Shown piece after piece: positions 1-9,020 of a stretch of DNA of 64,000 nucleotides. The stretch is taken from positions 62,001 to 126,000 of the forward strand of contig NZ_BOOK01000037.1 in NCBI RefSeq assembly GCF_016863195.1. Reading direction: 5' to 3'. A program made the translations under genes and the position numbers. The notes under the pieces are model-generated. The model ran no database searches. It had not been told where the DNA came from and saw only the letters and a list, made by a program, of their open reading frames with translations. The DNA comes from Paraplanobispora takensis (GTDB lineage: Bacteria; Actinomycetota; Actinomycetes; Streptosporangiales; Streptosporangiaceae). Within the stretch, counting starts at the first letter, position 1; each line of letters begins with the position of its first letter.

Positions 1-1
1 G

Positions 2-739
2 ACCGGCCGCGTCGAGCACGTCATGGAGCCGATCGCCGCCCTGTTGCGCAAGGCCCCCGCCCGGGCGCTGAGCGCCGCGGTCGTGGCGATCGTGCTGGCG
101 AGCATGGGCGTCGGCCTCTACGCGCTGCTGAACCCCGCCGGCCACGCCTACCCCGCGCTGTGGTGGGTGGCCATGCCGATCCTGATCCTGCAGGTGGTCG
201 TCCACGAGGCCGCGCACGCCCTGGTCTGCCAGTATCTGCGCGCCCCGATCAGGGAGGCGGGCGTCGGCCTGATGCTCTACTTCATGCCGGTGGCCTACGT
301 CGACAGGACCGACGCCTACCGCATCAGGAGCCGCGGCGGCCGGGTGATGATCGCCCTCGCCGGCCCCTTCAGCGACCAGATCTGGTACGGCGTCACCGGA
401 GTCGTGGCGCTGACCGTCGGGGGACAGGTCGGTGACATCGCCTACGTGCTGCTGGTGCTGCAGACCCTGCTGACCGTGGTCAACCTCAACCCGCTGCTGC
501 CCTCCGACGGCTACCACGCCATCGCGGCGGCGACCGGGGCGGTCAACCTCCGCGGCAGGGCCTTCGCCTACCTGGCCCACGTGGTGCTGCGCTCGCCGCT
601 GCCCTCCAGCATGCACGCGCTGACCGGCTGGAAGCGGGCCGGATACCTGCTCTTCGGCGCACTGTGCTTCCTGTACGCGGCGGGGCTGGCCGTACTGGTC
701 CTGAAGAACCTGTGGGGCATGGTGGGGGGGCTGTTCTGA
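2..739 (+). CDS. M50-family membrane zinc metallopeptidase (5'-partial)
   Basis: Probable intramembrane zinc protease of a RiPP locus. Counting from the ATG at 23, a hydrophobic segment lies near residues 14-37. The zinc motif HEAAH is at 61-65 at the end of a second membrane segment, and the distal M50 motif NPLLPSDGYH is at 156-165. More membrane segments follow, the last near the C-terminus. The frame is open to the window edge and the ATG at 23 has no clear ribosome binding site, so the real start is probably outside and the protein is truncated here. Its stop overlaps the next start (TGATG), so it is co-translated with the LanB-like gene. M50 proteins occur in several RiPP clusters, where they may process or export peptides. 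That role is inferred here. Confidence 0.8.
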   Translation, partial: TGRVEHVMEPIAALLRKAPARALSAAVVAIVLASMGVGLYALLNPAGHAYPALWWVAMPILILQVVVHEAAHALVCQYLRAPIREAGVGLMLYFMPVAYVDRTDAYRIRSRGGRVMIALAGPFSDQIWYGVTGVVALTVGGQVGDIAYVLLVLQTLLTVVNLNPLLPSDGYHAIAAATGAVNLRGRAFAYLAHVVLRSPLPSSMHALTGWKRAGYLLFGALCFLYAAGLAVLVLKNLWGMVGGLF

Positions 740-3261
740 TGACGGCGACCCTGCCTTTCCCGGGGCCCCTCTCCGGATCCCTCCCGGAACTCTCCCCGGC
801 CCCGCCGGACATCGAGATCTCGGACATGCGGATCGACCGGGTGGGGGGCCTGCCCGCCGACGCGGCCGACCTCGACCTGGTGGAGACCGGCCGCCTGCTG
901 GACGCCGTGGCCACCTCCGAGGCGTTCCTGGCCGAGCTGGCCGACCCGGTCAGCGACATCCTCTACCGGCTGGTCCCGGCCCTGGACCACGATCCCGCGC
1001 TCCGCCGCCTGGTGCTGAAGGTCAGGCGCTCCACCCACAGCGACAAGGCGCTGCGGGTGGCCGAGGAGGACCTCGACCGCATCGCCGGCGCGCTGGAGGA
1101 CGAGGAGGCCCGGGCCTTCCGCCGCTGGAGCTCGGCCGCCCTGACCCGGACCGCGCTGCTGGAGCGGCTGCCCGCCGGATACGCGGGGGAGACCGAGGAG
1201 ACCGGACGGCGGCTGGGCGCGCTGCTGGCCGAGCCCGCCCTCGCGACCGGGATCGCGCACGCCAGCGCCGACCTGCTCAAGCACGTCGACGTCGGCGGCC
1301 TGCACCCCGGCGGCAAGGCGGCCCGCTCGATCCTGTCCTACGCCGCCAGGGCCGCGCGCAAGACCAGCCCCTTCTCCACCTTCACCGGCATCGGCCTGTA
1401 CGGCAGGCCCAGCGGCGGCCGGAGCAACACCGCCCTGTCCCAGACCCACGTCTTCGCCTGGCTGCAGGCCCTGGTCCGCGACGAGCGGCTGGTCACCGCC
1501 TTCGAGCTGGAGCCGCTGAACGCGGTCCGGACGATCGACGGCGAGCCGCGGAGCCTGGCCTCGGCCTACCGGATGGGCGACGGCTTCGCCTGGCGGACCG
1601 ACGAGCTGGTGGACGTCACCGCCTACCGCTCCATCATCCGGTCGCTGGCCGGGATCGGCCGGGCGGGCGCCGCCGAGTACATGATCAGGCTGGGCGGCGA
1701 GGACCCCTTCGCCGCGCTGCAGCGGCTGCTGGACGCCGGCATGCTGCGCGTGGTCGCCCCGTGGTCGCGCGGCGACCGGGCCCCGCTGCTGGCCCTGGCC
1801 GAGAGCGTGCGCCGGGTGGGCACCGAGTACGCCGCGGCCACCGCCCGCACCCTGCGGGAGCTGCACGCCGACGCCGTCGCGCTGGCCGGCCAGGACGGCG
1901 GGCGGCGGGTGCGGACGCTGGAGTCGATGACGGAGCGGGCCGCCGCCGGCCTGGAGAGGCTCGGCGTCGCCGGGGACCGGACGGGCTTCGCCGTCTACGA
2001 CGACGCCGAGGCGGTCGCCGACGTCCCCGCGCTGGGCGAGCACGTCTCCGACGACCTGCGCGAGCTGGCCGGGCGGATGCGGCCCATGGTCTTCCGCAGC
2101 CACCTGTACGACATGCTCGTCGAGATCTTCGTCGAGCGGTACGGCGCCGGCGGCCGCTGCCCGGACGCCCTGCGCTTCTGCATGGAGGTCTCCAACACCC
2201 CGGACCTGACGCGGCGGCTGTTCGCGGCGATCCGCGCCGACGCGCAGACCCGCGGCCGGGCCACCGAGCGGGCCTGGCTGCCGGTCAGCGCGAGCTCGGC
2301 GCCGCCCACCGTCGCGGTCGCCTACCAGGTCGCGGCCCGCTCGCTCGACGCCGTCCGCGAGGGCGACCACCTGCTGGTGGTCAACCAGTTCAACGCCGGG
2401 TCCGGTGGGCTGGTGTCGCGCTTCCGCAACGTGCTCGACGGTCCCGACGGGCTGGAGGGCCGGCTGCGGGCCTGGGTGGGCGGCAACTTCCCCGAGGCGC
2501 AGCCCCGCGAGCTGGTCATCTCCTCCGACGTCAACGGCCTGCAGTACGCCTGCACCGGCGCGATCCCCGCGCTCACCTGGCCGAACGAGCTGCCGCTGGC
2601 CGACACCGGCGACGCGGTCGCGGTCAGCGAGCTGTCGGTGGTCCACGACGCCAGGACCGGCACGCTCAGCCTGCTCGACGCGCACGGCGCCCCGGTCGCC
2701 CCGGTCTACCTGGGTGTGGTGCCCGCCCACATGGTGCTCGGCCCGGCGCGCTATCTGATGGTGCTCGGCGACCCGTGGGTGCTCGGCGCGCGCATGGCCT
2801 GCACCCGGGGCCCCTCCGAGCCGGTCACCGAGCCGGTGGCCGAGGTCGACGAGGTCGAGCGGCTGGGGTTCGGGCGGGTCGTCACCCGCAGGGCCGCCTG
2901 GCGGCTGCGGCCCGAGCACTTCCCGCGCCCGGAACGGGGCGAGCCGCCCGCGGACTACTTCCTGCGGGCCGACCGGTGGCGGCGCCGGCACGGCATCCCC
3001 GAGGAGGTCTTCGTCTCCCTGGAGACGCCGGGCATCTCGCTGGAGCACGGCAAGCGCAAGCCCACCCTGCTCAGCTTCCGCAACCCGCACTCGCTGCACG
3101 CCGCGGCGGGCCTGCCCGTGGAGGGCGTGGTGGCGATGTCGCTGGCCGAGTCCCTGCCCGGGCGCGAGGGCCACTGGCTGGCCGGGCCCGGCGGGCAGGC
3201 CCACGCGGTGGAGCACGTGTCGTTCATCCGCTGGTCCCGCCCCCGGCCCGAAGAGGAGTGA
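739..3261 (+). CDS. LanB-type lantibiotic dehydratase, glutamylation-domain half
   Basis: 840 residues. The length and the motif KTSPFSTFTGIGLY at about 206-219 match the N-terminal domain of LanB-like dehydratases, which use glutamyl-tRNA to glutamylate Ser/Thr of a precursor peptide. The C-terminal glutamate-elimination domain is missing from this protein and encoded separately by the next gene, the split arrangement known from thiopeptide and goadsporin-type systems. The start is the ATG overlapping the stop of the upstream peptidase; longer in-frame starts inside the peptidase gene are less likely. The product could be a class I lanthipeptide, a thiopeptide or another dehydrated RiPP. Neither a cyclase nor a cycloaddition enzyme is visible, so the class is undecided. 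A substrate precursor with Ser/Thr is not seen downstream and is presumably upstream of the window. Confidence 0.88.
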   Translation: MTATLPFPGPLSGSLPELSPAPPDIEISDMRIDRVGGLPADAADLDLVETGRLLDAVATSEAFLAELADPVSDILYRLVPALDHDPALRRLVLKVRRSTHSDKALRVAEEDLDRIAGALEDEEARAFRRWSSAALTRTALLERLPAGYAGETEETGRRLGALLAEPALATGIAHASADLLKHVDVGGLHPGGKAARSILSYAARAARKTSPFSTFTGIGLYGRPSGGRSNTALSQTHVFAWLQALVRDERLVTAFELEPLNAVRTIDGEPRSLASAYRMGDGFAWRTDELVDVTAYRSIIRSLAGIGRAGAAEYMIRLGGEDPFAALQRLLDAGMLRVVAPWSRGDRAPLLALAESVRRVGTEYAAATARTLRELHADAVALAGQDGGRRVRTLESMTERAAAGLERLGVAGDRTGFAVYDDAEAVADVPALGEHVSDDLRELAGRMRPMVFRSHLYDMLVEIFVERYGAGGRCPDALRFCMEVSNTPDLTRRLFAAIRADAQTRGRATERAWLPVSASSAPPTVAVAYQVAARSLDAVREGDHLLVVNQFNAGSGGLVSRFRNVLDGPDGLEGRLRAWVGGNFPEAQPRELVISSDVNGLQYACTGAIPALTWPNELPLADTGDAVAVSELSVVHDARTGTLSLLDAHGAPVAPVYLGVVPAHMVLGPARYLMVLGDPWVLGARMACTRGPSEPVTEPVAEVDEVERLGFGRVVTRRAAWRLRPEHFPRPERGEPPADYFLRADRWRRRHGIPEEVFVSLETPGISLEHGKRKPTLLSFRNPHSLHAAAGLPVEGVVAMSLAESLPGREGHWLAGPGGQAHAVEHVSFIRWSRPRPEEE

Positions 3262-3265
3262 ACCG

Positions 3266-4207
3266 GTGCTCGACGTTCCCGAGTGGTGGTTCGTCCGCCT
3301 GTACACCGGCGGGTTCGGCGCGAGCGACCTGCTGGTCACCGAGGTGCTCCCGCCTTTGGTGGCCGAGGCGCGCGCGCACGGCGCGTTCCGCTGGTTCTTC
3401 ATCCGCTACACCGACCCCTCGGGCCCGCACCTGCGGGTGCGGGTGTTCGGTCCCCGGGAGACCGTCGACCGCATGCACCGTTCCCTGGCCCGGGTGCAGC
3501 GCCACGCCGACGCGGTGGTGGCCGGGGCAGAGGAGGCCCCGGTCTGGCTGGCGCCGATCCCCATGCGGCGCATGCTCGGCGACTCCGGCACGGGCCTGTC
3601 CACGGCGCTGTACGAGCCCGAGTACGGCAAGTACGGCGGGCCGTCCGGCGTGGAGCTGGCGGAGCGGGTCTTCGAGTTCTCCAGCGACCTGGCCATCTGG
3701 GCCACCGCGCGGTTCGGCAAGATCCCCGAACGGGCGGCGCTGGCGGCGCTGCTGCTGTGCGAGGCGACCCGGGCGATGCTGGAGGGCCGGCCCGAGGACC
3801 TCAGCCCCGAACCGGTGATGCCGCCCGCCGACCGGCGCAGGCTCAACGTGAGCTGGGCCCGCTACTGGGACAGGCACCTCGCCTGGTGGACGGCCGACCT
3901 CGCCAAACACGCGCCGGAGCTGCAGGCCCAGCTGCGCGAGCACGCCGAGCGGGACCCGCACCGGGTCCGCTCGATCGCCCGCGAGCTGCGCGCCGACAGC
4001 TCGGTCGACCCCTGGCTGCGCCGCTGGGGGCAGGTGATCGACGACTCGCTCGTCCGGGCCCACCGGATGCGGATCGGGCTCACCCCGCAACACCTCGTCT
4101 TCCACCAGGCCCACATGATGATGAACCGGCTGGGCTTCCTGCCCCGCGAGGAGGCGCTCCTCGGTGTCATCGCGTCCGGGCTGCCGGTGGAGGTTCCCGT
4201 CGGCTAG
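3266..4207 (+). CDS. LanB C-terminal-type elimination domain (thiopeptide-type bacteriocin biosynthesis protein)
   Basis: 313 residues, GTG start four bases after the preceding stop and behind a GAGGAG ribosome binding site. The N-terminus (EWWFVRLYTGG) and the segment with FRWFFIRYTDPSGPHLRVRVFG at about residues 40-61 are characteristic of the SpaB_C/elimination domain. This domain removes glutamate from glutamylated Ser/Thr to leave dehydroalanine or dehydrobutyrine. The C-terminal end carries the usual helical segment (LVFHQAHMMMNRLGF). It is expected to work with the glutamylation half encoded just upstream, and tight spacing implies coupled translation. Assignment to the family is firm; the product is unknown. 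Confidence 0.88.
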   Translation: MLDVPEWWFVRLYTGGFGASDLLVTEVLPPLVAEARAHGAFRWFFIRYTDPSGPHLRVRVFGPRETVDRMHRSLARVQRHADAVVAGAEEAPVWLAPIPMRRMLGDSGTGLSTALYEPEYGKYGGPSGVELAERVFEFSSDLAIWATARFGKIPERAALAALLLCEATRAMLEGRPEDLSPEPVMPPADRRRLNVSWARYWDRHLAWWTADLAKHAPELQAQLREHAERDPHRVRSIARELRADSSVDPWLRRWGQVIDDSLVRAHRMRIGLTPQHLVFHQAHMMMNRLGFLPREEALLGVIASGLPVEVPVG

Positions 4208-4222
4208 TCGAAGGAGAGAGCA

Positions 4223-4588
4223 ATGACGAACGCAGTACAGCAGGGGAACGCCGCCCCGGTCCGCGGCGGTCTGCTCGTCGCCGCCGCGGGCGCGCTGGCG
4301 ATGGGCATCGGGCTCACCGTGGTGAGCGGCGCCGCCTGGATCATCGGGATGGGGCTGGCCGCGCTGGTCGCGGGCTCCGTCCAGGCGGCCATGGCCTCGC
4401 GCAGGAGGACGGGCCGCCGGCCGGGCGTCTCACCCGCCTACATCGGGGGGAGCGCGGTCGCCTTCGCGGCCGTCATGATCGGCGCCGTGCGGGTCGCGGC
4501 CGCCGGTCACTGGTGGATATGGAGTGTGGTCGGCGCCCTCGCGGCCGCCGTCCTGGTGGTCCTGGCGCTGCGGCAGGGGCGGGCCTGA
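4223..4588 (+). CDS. small integral membrane protein of the RiPP locus
   Basis: 121 residues with an ATG start behind AAGGAGAG. Four hydrophobic segments are visible (about residues 14-33, 36-54, 73-91 and 95-115), with a short Arg-rich loop (ASRRRTGRRPG) between the second and third. I do not recognise the family. The gene follows the dehydratase pair by 15 bases and precedes a strong terminator hairpin, so it is the last gene of that transcription unit. Such proteins in RiPP loci may act in immunity or export; this is only a guess from context. Confidence 0.7.
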   Translation: MTNAVQQGNAAPVRGGLLVAAAGALAMGIGLTVVSGAAWIIGMGLAALVAGSVQAAMASRRRTGRRPGVSPAYIGGSAVAFAAVMIGAVRVAAAGHWWIWSVVGALAAAVLVVLALRQGRA

Positions 4589-4620
4589 ACGGGGGACTCC
4601 CGCCGCTCGCGCCGGGTGAG

Positions 4621-4651
4621 GGCCCGCGTCCCGGTCTCCGGGGCGCGGGCC
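4621..4651 (+). terminator. hairpin terminator of the LanB operon
   Basis: A 12-bp stem (4621-4632 paired with 4640-4651, one G-T wobble) with a 7-base loop is followed by TTGGTGTTC. It lies 33 bases after the stop of the small membrane protein gene. Confidence 0.75.
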
Positions 4652-4793
4652 TTGGTGTTCCCGCGACCGGGGAGGCCCGGAACGGGAGTGCGGCGAGTGG
4701 GAGAAGTGAGAAGAGAGACTGACGAAATTGCGGAGAAATCACTCGCTCCTACTGTCGGAGACACCAAGGCGCCGCGGAACAGAGGAGACCGAG

Positions 4794-5000
4794 ATGATGC
4801 GCAAGACCAAGCTGGTGATGGCCATGGTGACCTGCGGACTGATCTTCGGTTCCGTGGGTGTCGAGATCGGGGCGGGCCACGGGGGCATCCAGGTCGGCAG
4901 GGGTGACGGGCACGGGGGTGTCCCGTTCGCATGCGACATCAAGGCCGATCCGCTGAAGTGCGCGCTGCGGCTCCCCGACGGCGGCGACATGTGGGGGTGA
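4794..5000 (+). CDS. small secreted Gly-rich peptide, unknown function
   Basis: 68 residues. The start chosen is the ATG at 4794 behind AGAGGAGA; a longer in-frame start at 4728 lacks a ribosome binding site. The N-terminus (MMRKTK then a hydrophobic stretch to about residue 22) looks like a signal peptide or membrane anchor. The rest is Gly-rich (GAGHGGIQVGRGDGHGG), with two Cys ten residues apart (ACDIKADPLKCA) and ending GGDMWG. No Ser or Thr lies after the signal-like segment, so it cannot be a substrate of the neighbouring LanB-type dehydratase. It sits alone between two terminators. I do not recognise it. Confidence 0.55.
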   Translation: MMRKTKLVMAMVTCGLIFGSVGVEIGAGHGGIQVGRGDGHGGVPFACDIKADPLKCALRLPDGGDMWG

Positions 5001-5023
5001 CCGCTTCTCCACTCCTCCACGCG

Positions 5024-5058
5024 CGAAGGGCTCCAGGACGACGTCCCGGAGCCCTTCG
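5024..5058. terminator. bidirectional terminator
   Basis: A perfect 11-bp stem (5024-5034 with 5048-5058) has a further GGAC/GTCC pairing inside its loop. It lies between the convergent small secreted peptide gene and the SARP-type regulator gene and can serve both strands. Confidence 0.8.
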
Positions 5059-5105
5059 GCGTCCCCGGCGGTTCCGCGTCTGCGGCGGTCAGGAGACGGA
5101 GGGGT

Positions 5106-8087
5106 TCAGGGGCAGGAGAAGTTCGTGATGGGCTCCCCGGACAGCCCCTCCAGGGCGGCCTGGGCCCGCTTCTCCCAGATGGGCGCGGCGCCGTCCCCGG
5201 AGACGCTGATGGCCTCGCGCAGCAGCTCCTCCGCCCACGCCGGCTCGCCGAGGGCGGTCACGGCCCGGGCCAGCGACAGGCAGGCGCGGGCGTAGGCGAC
5301 CGCCTGCCCGGCGTCCCCGGCGGTGCGCCGGGCCTCGACGAGGGTGTCGCGCGCGTCGGCGAGTCTTCCCTGCAGGATCCGCGTCTCGCCCAGCCCGCAC
5401 AGGATGTACGCCTCGCCGAGCGTGTCGCGGCGCTGACGCACCAGTTCGAGGGCCTCGGTGAAGGCCTCGGCGGCCCGGGTGGTGTCGCCGCGGTGCGCGT
5501 GGAGCTCGCCGAGCCGCCACAGCGCCTGGGCCTGGCCGCGCTGGTAGCCGACGCCCTTGCAGATGGCCAGGGCCTCCTGCAGCCGGGCGTCGGCGGTCTC
5601 GAACTCCTCCCGCAGGATCGCGATCTGCGCCATGCAGCCCAGGACGTGCGCCTCCGCCGCCCGGTCACCGGCCTCGCGCAGCGGGGGCAGGGCCGCCTCG
5701 TAGAGCGCCAGGGCCTCGGCGTGGCGGCCCCGGAAGTGCTCGGACAGGCCGATGTAGCGCAGCGCCAGCGCCCGGCCGTGCGCGTTGCCCACCTCGTCGA
5801 ACAACTGCAGCGCCGTGTCGAGCAGGGCGGAGGACTTGGCCCCGTAGTACAGCTCCAGGCCGCCGAGGCTGTAGACCATGGTGGCCTCGCCCAGCCGCGT
5901 GCCGCCGCGCCGTACCGAGACCAGGGCCTGCTCGTGGGTGTGCCGCCAGTCGTCCAGATAGCCCCGCGCCTCGAACAGCGTGACCCCGCTCAGCGCCAGC
6001 TCCCAGGCCAGCTCGTCGAGGCCGGCCTCGACCGCCAGCGTGACCCCGGCCACCAGGACGTGCCGCTCGGACTCCAGCCAGTCCAGCGGTACGGCGAGCA
6101 GCTCCTCGTCGAGCCCTCCGGGAGGCCGCCAGTAGGCGCTCTCCCCGCGGATGATGGTGAAGTCGCCGCCGCGCTCCCGCCGGTTGGCCTCGTGCGCCAG
6201 CGTCAGCAGGCAGCCGAGCACGCGGCGCAGCGCCTCCCGGCGGCAGGACTCCGGCTCCTCGGCCAGGGCCTGCTCCCGGGCGTAGAGCCGGACCAGGTCG
6301 TGCATGCGATAGCGCAGGCGGCCCGCCGTGTCCCGGCCCACGGTCGACACGAGCTGGGCGTCGAGCAGTTCCTCCAGGTGGTTCTGGGCCTCGGCCAGGT
6401 CGGTGTCGAGCAGGGCCGCGGTGGCCCAGTCGGCGAAGTCGGGGGTGTTGAGCAGGCCGAGCCGGCGGAACAGCTCGGCGGCCGGCCGGCTCAGGCCCTG
6501 GTAGCTGAGGGAGAAGTTGGCGCGCAGGCCGACCTCGCCGTGGTTGAACTCGGCGAGCCGGCGCTGCTCGTCGCCGAGCCGGGCGGCCAGGGTGGCCGGG
6601 GTCCAGTGCGGCCGGGCCAGCAGCCGGGCCCCCGCGATGCGCAGGGCCAGCGGCAGGCCGTCGCACAGCTCGGCGAGCCTGGCCGTCGCCTCGCGCTCGC
6701 CGTCCATCCGCTCCGCGCCCACGATGGCGCCGAGGAGTGCTGCGGACTCCTCGGCGTTCAGCGTGGGCAGCCGCAGCGGATGGGCGCCCTCGCGCACCAC
6801 CAGGTCGGTGAGCTGGTCGCGGGTGGTGACGACGACGGCGCAGCCGGGGGCGCCGGGCAGCAGCGGGCGCACCTGCGCCGAGGTGCGCGCGTTGTCCAGC
6901 AGGAACAGCACCCGGCGCCCGGCCAGCATGCTGCGCAGCAACGCCTCACGGTCGTCCAGGCCGGCGGGCACCCGCTCGCCGGGGACGCCCAGCGTGCGCA
7001 GGAACCGGTCGAGGGCGGCCTCGGGGGTCAGCGGCGCGGCCTGCTCGGTGTATCCGTGCAGGTCGATGAAGAGCTGCCCGTCCGGGAAGTGCTCGGCCAC
7101 CCGGTGCGCCCAGCGCACGGCCAGGCCCGTCTTGCCCACGCCGCCCATGCTGGTCACCACGATGCAGGTCGGCACCCCGGCGTCGCGGCACTCGGCGAAG
7201 ATGCGGTCCATCTCGGCCAGCTCGCGCTCGCGGGCGACGAACCCGGCGATGTTGGACGGCAGCTGGGCGACGGCCATGGGCGCGCTCGCCGGGACGGGCA
7301 CGGGGGCGGTCTCACGCGGGGCGGGCGCGGGAGCCGCGTCCAGTTCTCCGTGGAGGATCGCGTCGTGGGTGGCCTGGAGCTCCGGTCCGGGATCGACGCC
7401 CAGCTCCTCGGCGAGGATCCGGCGGCCCTGACGGTAGACCTCCAGGGCCTCGGCCTGGCGGCCCCCGGCGTACAGGGCCCGCATCAACGTGGCCCGGAGC
7501 GTCTCGCGGAAGGGGTGGAGGTCGACCAGCGTGGTCAGTTCGGTGACCACCTCGCCGCCCAGGCCGCGGGCCAGCTTCAGATCGAGGTACTCCTCGGTGA
7601 CGGTGAGCCGCCACTCCTCCAGCCGGGCCGCCTCGGCGGCCATCGTGTCGCTGGACAGCCCGCTCAGCGTCTCCCCGCGCCACAGGTCCAGGGCCGCCCG
7701 CAGATGCGCGGCCGCGGCCTCGGCGGCGTCGTCCTCCCGGGCCCGGCGCCCGGCTCTGACCAGCTCCTCGGCCAGGCTCAGGTCGACGGTCACGGCGTTG
7801 GGCCGCAGCTGGTAGCCCGGCGGCACGGCGGCGATGAGCTCCTCACCGGAGGCCTGGAGGACGCGGCGCAGCTGCGTCACGCAGATGGCGATCTGGTTGC
7901 GGGCGGAGGCCGGGGGGTCCTCTCCCCACACGGCGTCGATGATCAGGTCGAGCGGGACCACGCGACCGGCGTTCAGGGCCAGGAGCGCCATGACGACGCG
8001 CTGGCGCCGACCGGAAATCGTCAGGAGAGTGCCGTCCACCACGACCTCAACCGGCCCGAGGACCCGCACTTCACGACAGGTGCCCAA
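5106..8087 (-). CDS. AfsR/SARP-family regulator (winged helix-BTAD-NB-ARC-TPR)
   Basis: About 993 residues from the TTG at 8087, chosen because AGGAGG (8092-8097) sits four bases ahead of it; a GTG at 8123 would give 12 more residues. Order of domains: OmpR-like winged helix (about 6-85), bacterial transcriptional activator domain (about 95-250), a Pro/Ala linker, an NB-ARC ATPase with P-loop GGVGKT at 315-320 and Walker B-like VLFLLDNA at 393-400, then TPR repeats over the last 350 residues. This is the large AfsR-like architecture that often activates specialised-metabolite genes in actinomycetes. It lies convergent to the LanB-type RiPP genes and divergent from tsaB, so it may regulate the former. 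Its target is not shown by the sequence. Confidence 0.88.
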   Translation of the reverse strand: MGTCREVRVLGPVEVVVDGTLLTISGRRQRVVMALLALNAGRVVPLDLIIDAVWGEDPPASARNQIAICVTQLRRVLQASGEELIAAVPPGYQLRPNAVTVDLSLAEELVRAGRRAREDDAAEAAAAHLRAALDLWRGETLSGLSSDTMAAEAARLEEWRLTVTEEYLDLKLARGLGGEVVTELTTLVDLHPFRETLRATLMRALYAGGRQAEALEVYRQGRRILAEELGVDPGPELQATHDAILHGELDAAPAPAPRETAPVPVPASAPMAVAQLPSNIAGFVARERELAEMDRIFAECRDAGVPTCIVVTSMGGVGKTGLAVRWAHRVAEHFPDGQLFIDLHGYTEQAAPLTPEAALDRFLRTLGVPGERVPAGLDDREALLRSMLAGRRVLFLLDNARTSAQVRPLLPGAPGCAVVVTTRDQLTDLVVREGAHPLRLPTLNAEESAALLGAIVGAERMDGEREATARLAELCDGLPLALRIAGARLLARPHWTPATLAARLGDEQRRLAEFNHGEVGLRANFSLSYQGLSRPAAELFRRLGLLNTPDFADWATAALLDTDLAEAQNHLEELLDAQLVSTVGRDTAGRLRYRMHDLVRLYAREQALAEEPESCRREALRRVLGCLLTLAHEANRRERGGDFTIIRGESAYWRPPGGLDEELLAVPLDWLESERHVLVAGVTLAVEAGLDELAWELALSGVTLFEARGYLDDWRHTHEQALVSVRRGGTRLGEATMVYSLGGLELYYGAKSSALLDTALQLFDEVGNAHGRALALRYIGLSEHFRGRHAEALALYEAALPPLREAGDRAAEAHVLGCMAQIAILREEFETADARLQEALAICKGVGYQRGQAQALWRLGELHAHRGDTTRAAEAFTEALELVRQRRDTLGEAYILCGLGETRILQGRLADARDTLVEARRTAGDAGQAVAYARACLSLARAVTALGEPAWAEELLREAISVSGDGAAPIWEKRAQAALEGLSGEPITNFSCP

Positions 8088-8336
8088 ATGGCCTCCTGTG
8101 AGGTAATGAAACCTGACATGCACCTTCTACAGGTATGTCTGGTTATCTGGCAATCATGAGCAGTTGTCACTGATACTTGATGTTTCTTCCGACCGTTTTG
8201 TTGCGGGAGATTGTCGGGGAAGCTAAGTGATCTTGATATTTTGCCTGATTCGCCAGGGTGGACGCACCCGTGCGAACCGGGGACGCTCCGGGTTTGTGTG
8301 CGGTTCGCGTCACCCGACGGACTAGGCTTGACGACC

Positions 8337-9020
8337 GTGCTGGTCCTGGCCTTTGACACCGCCACCCCCGCCGTCACCGCAGCGCTGCACGACGGCCGGA
8401 GGGTCCTCGCCGAGTCGACCACGGTGGACGCGCGCCGCCACGGCGAGCTTCTCGCGCCCACGATCGAGCGCGTCCTGGCCGAGTCCGGAGCGGCGCTCCG
8501 CGACGTCACCGCGATCGCCGCCGGCTCCGGCCCCGGCCCCTACACCGGGCTGCGGGTCGGTCTGATGACCGCCCAGGCGCTGGCCACCACCCTGGGCGTG
8601 CCCGCCTACGGCGTGTGCACCCTCGACGCCCTCGCCTACGGCACCGGGCTGTCCGAGCCGTTCCTGGTCGCCACCGACGCGCGGCGCAAGGAGGTCTTCT
8701 GGGGCCACTACGCCGACGCGCGCACCCGGCTGTCGGGGCCCGCGGTGGACAAGCCCCAGGACCTGCCCGCCGATCTGCCGCTGGCCGGCGCCGGCGCCCG
8801 GATGTACGCCGAGATCGTCGGCGCCTCCCGCGTGCTGGACGTGCCGGAGCTGCCCTCCGCCGGGGCGCTGGCCGCGCTGGCCGCCTCGCGGCTGGACGAC
8901 CCCGATCTGCGGGAGGTCGTGGAGAGCGGGGCGCACCCGGTGCTGGGCCTGCCCCGCCCGATCTATCTGCGCCGTCCCGACGCCCAGGTGCCCGCTCCGC
9001 CCAAGAAGGTCTCCCGGTGA
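8337..9020 (+). CDS. tsaB: tRNA threonylcarbamoyladenosine biosynthesis protein TsaB
   Basis: 227 residues from the GTG at 8337, which begins at the conserved MLVLAFDTATP; this matches the usual TsaB length, so the longer upstream frame from 8211 is rejected. TsaB is the ASKHA-fold partner of TsaD in forming t6A37 on ANN-decoding tRNAs. The conserved segment AGSGPGPYTGLRVGLM near residues 61-76 is present. Its stop overlaps the rimI start (GTGA), giving the tsaB-rimI-tsaD run typical of actinobacteria. The gene is essential in many bacteria. Confidence 0.95.
   Translation: MLVLAFDTATPAVTAALHDGRRVLAESTTVDARRHGELLAPTIERVLAESGAALRDVTAIAAGSGPGPYTGLRVGLMTAQALATTLGVPAYGVCTLDALAYGTGLSEPFLVATDARRKEVFWGHYADARTRLSGPAVDKPQDLPADLPLAGAGARMYAEIVGASRVLDVPELPSAGALAALAASRLDDPDLREVVESGAHPVLGLPRPIYLRRPDAQVPAPPKKVSR

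Noticed and set aside
568-3402. 944-residue minus-strand open frame under the LanB gene
   Set aside because: Composition is the Gly/Arg/Gln-rich shadow of the plus-strand gene in a high-GC genome; no domain or start signal.
4794-5000. Small peptide as the precursor for the adjacent LanB-type enzymes
   Set aside because: It has no Ser/Thr after its signal-like segment, so it offers nothing to dehydrate, and it is separated by a terminator.
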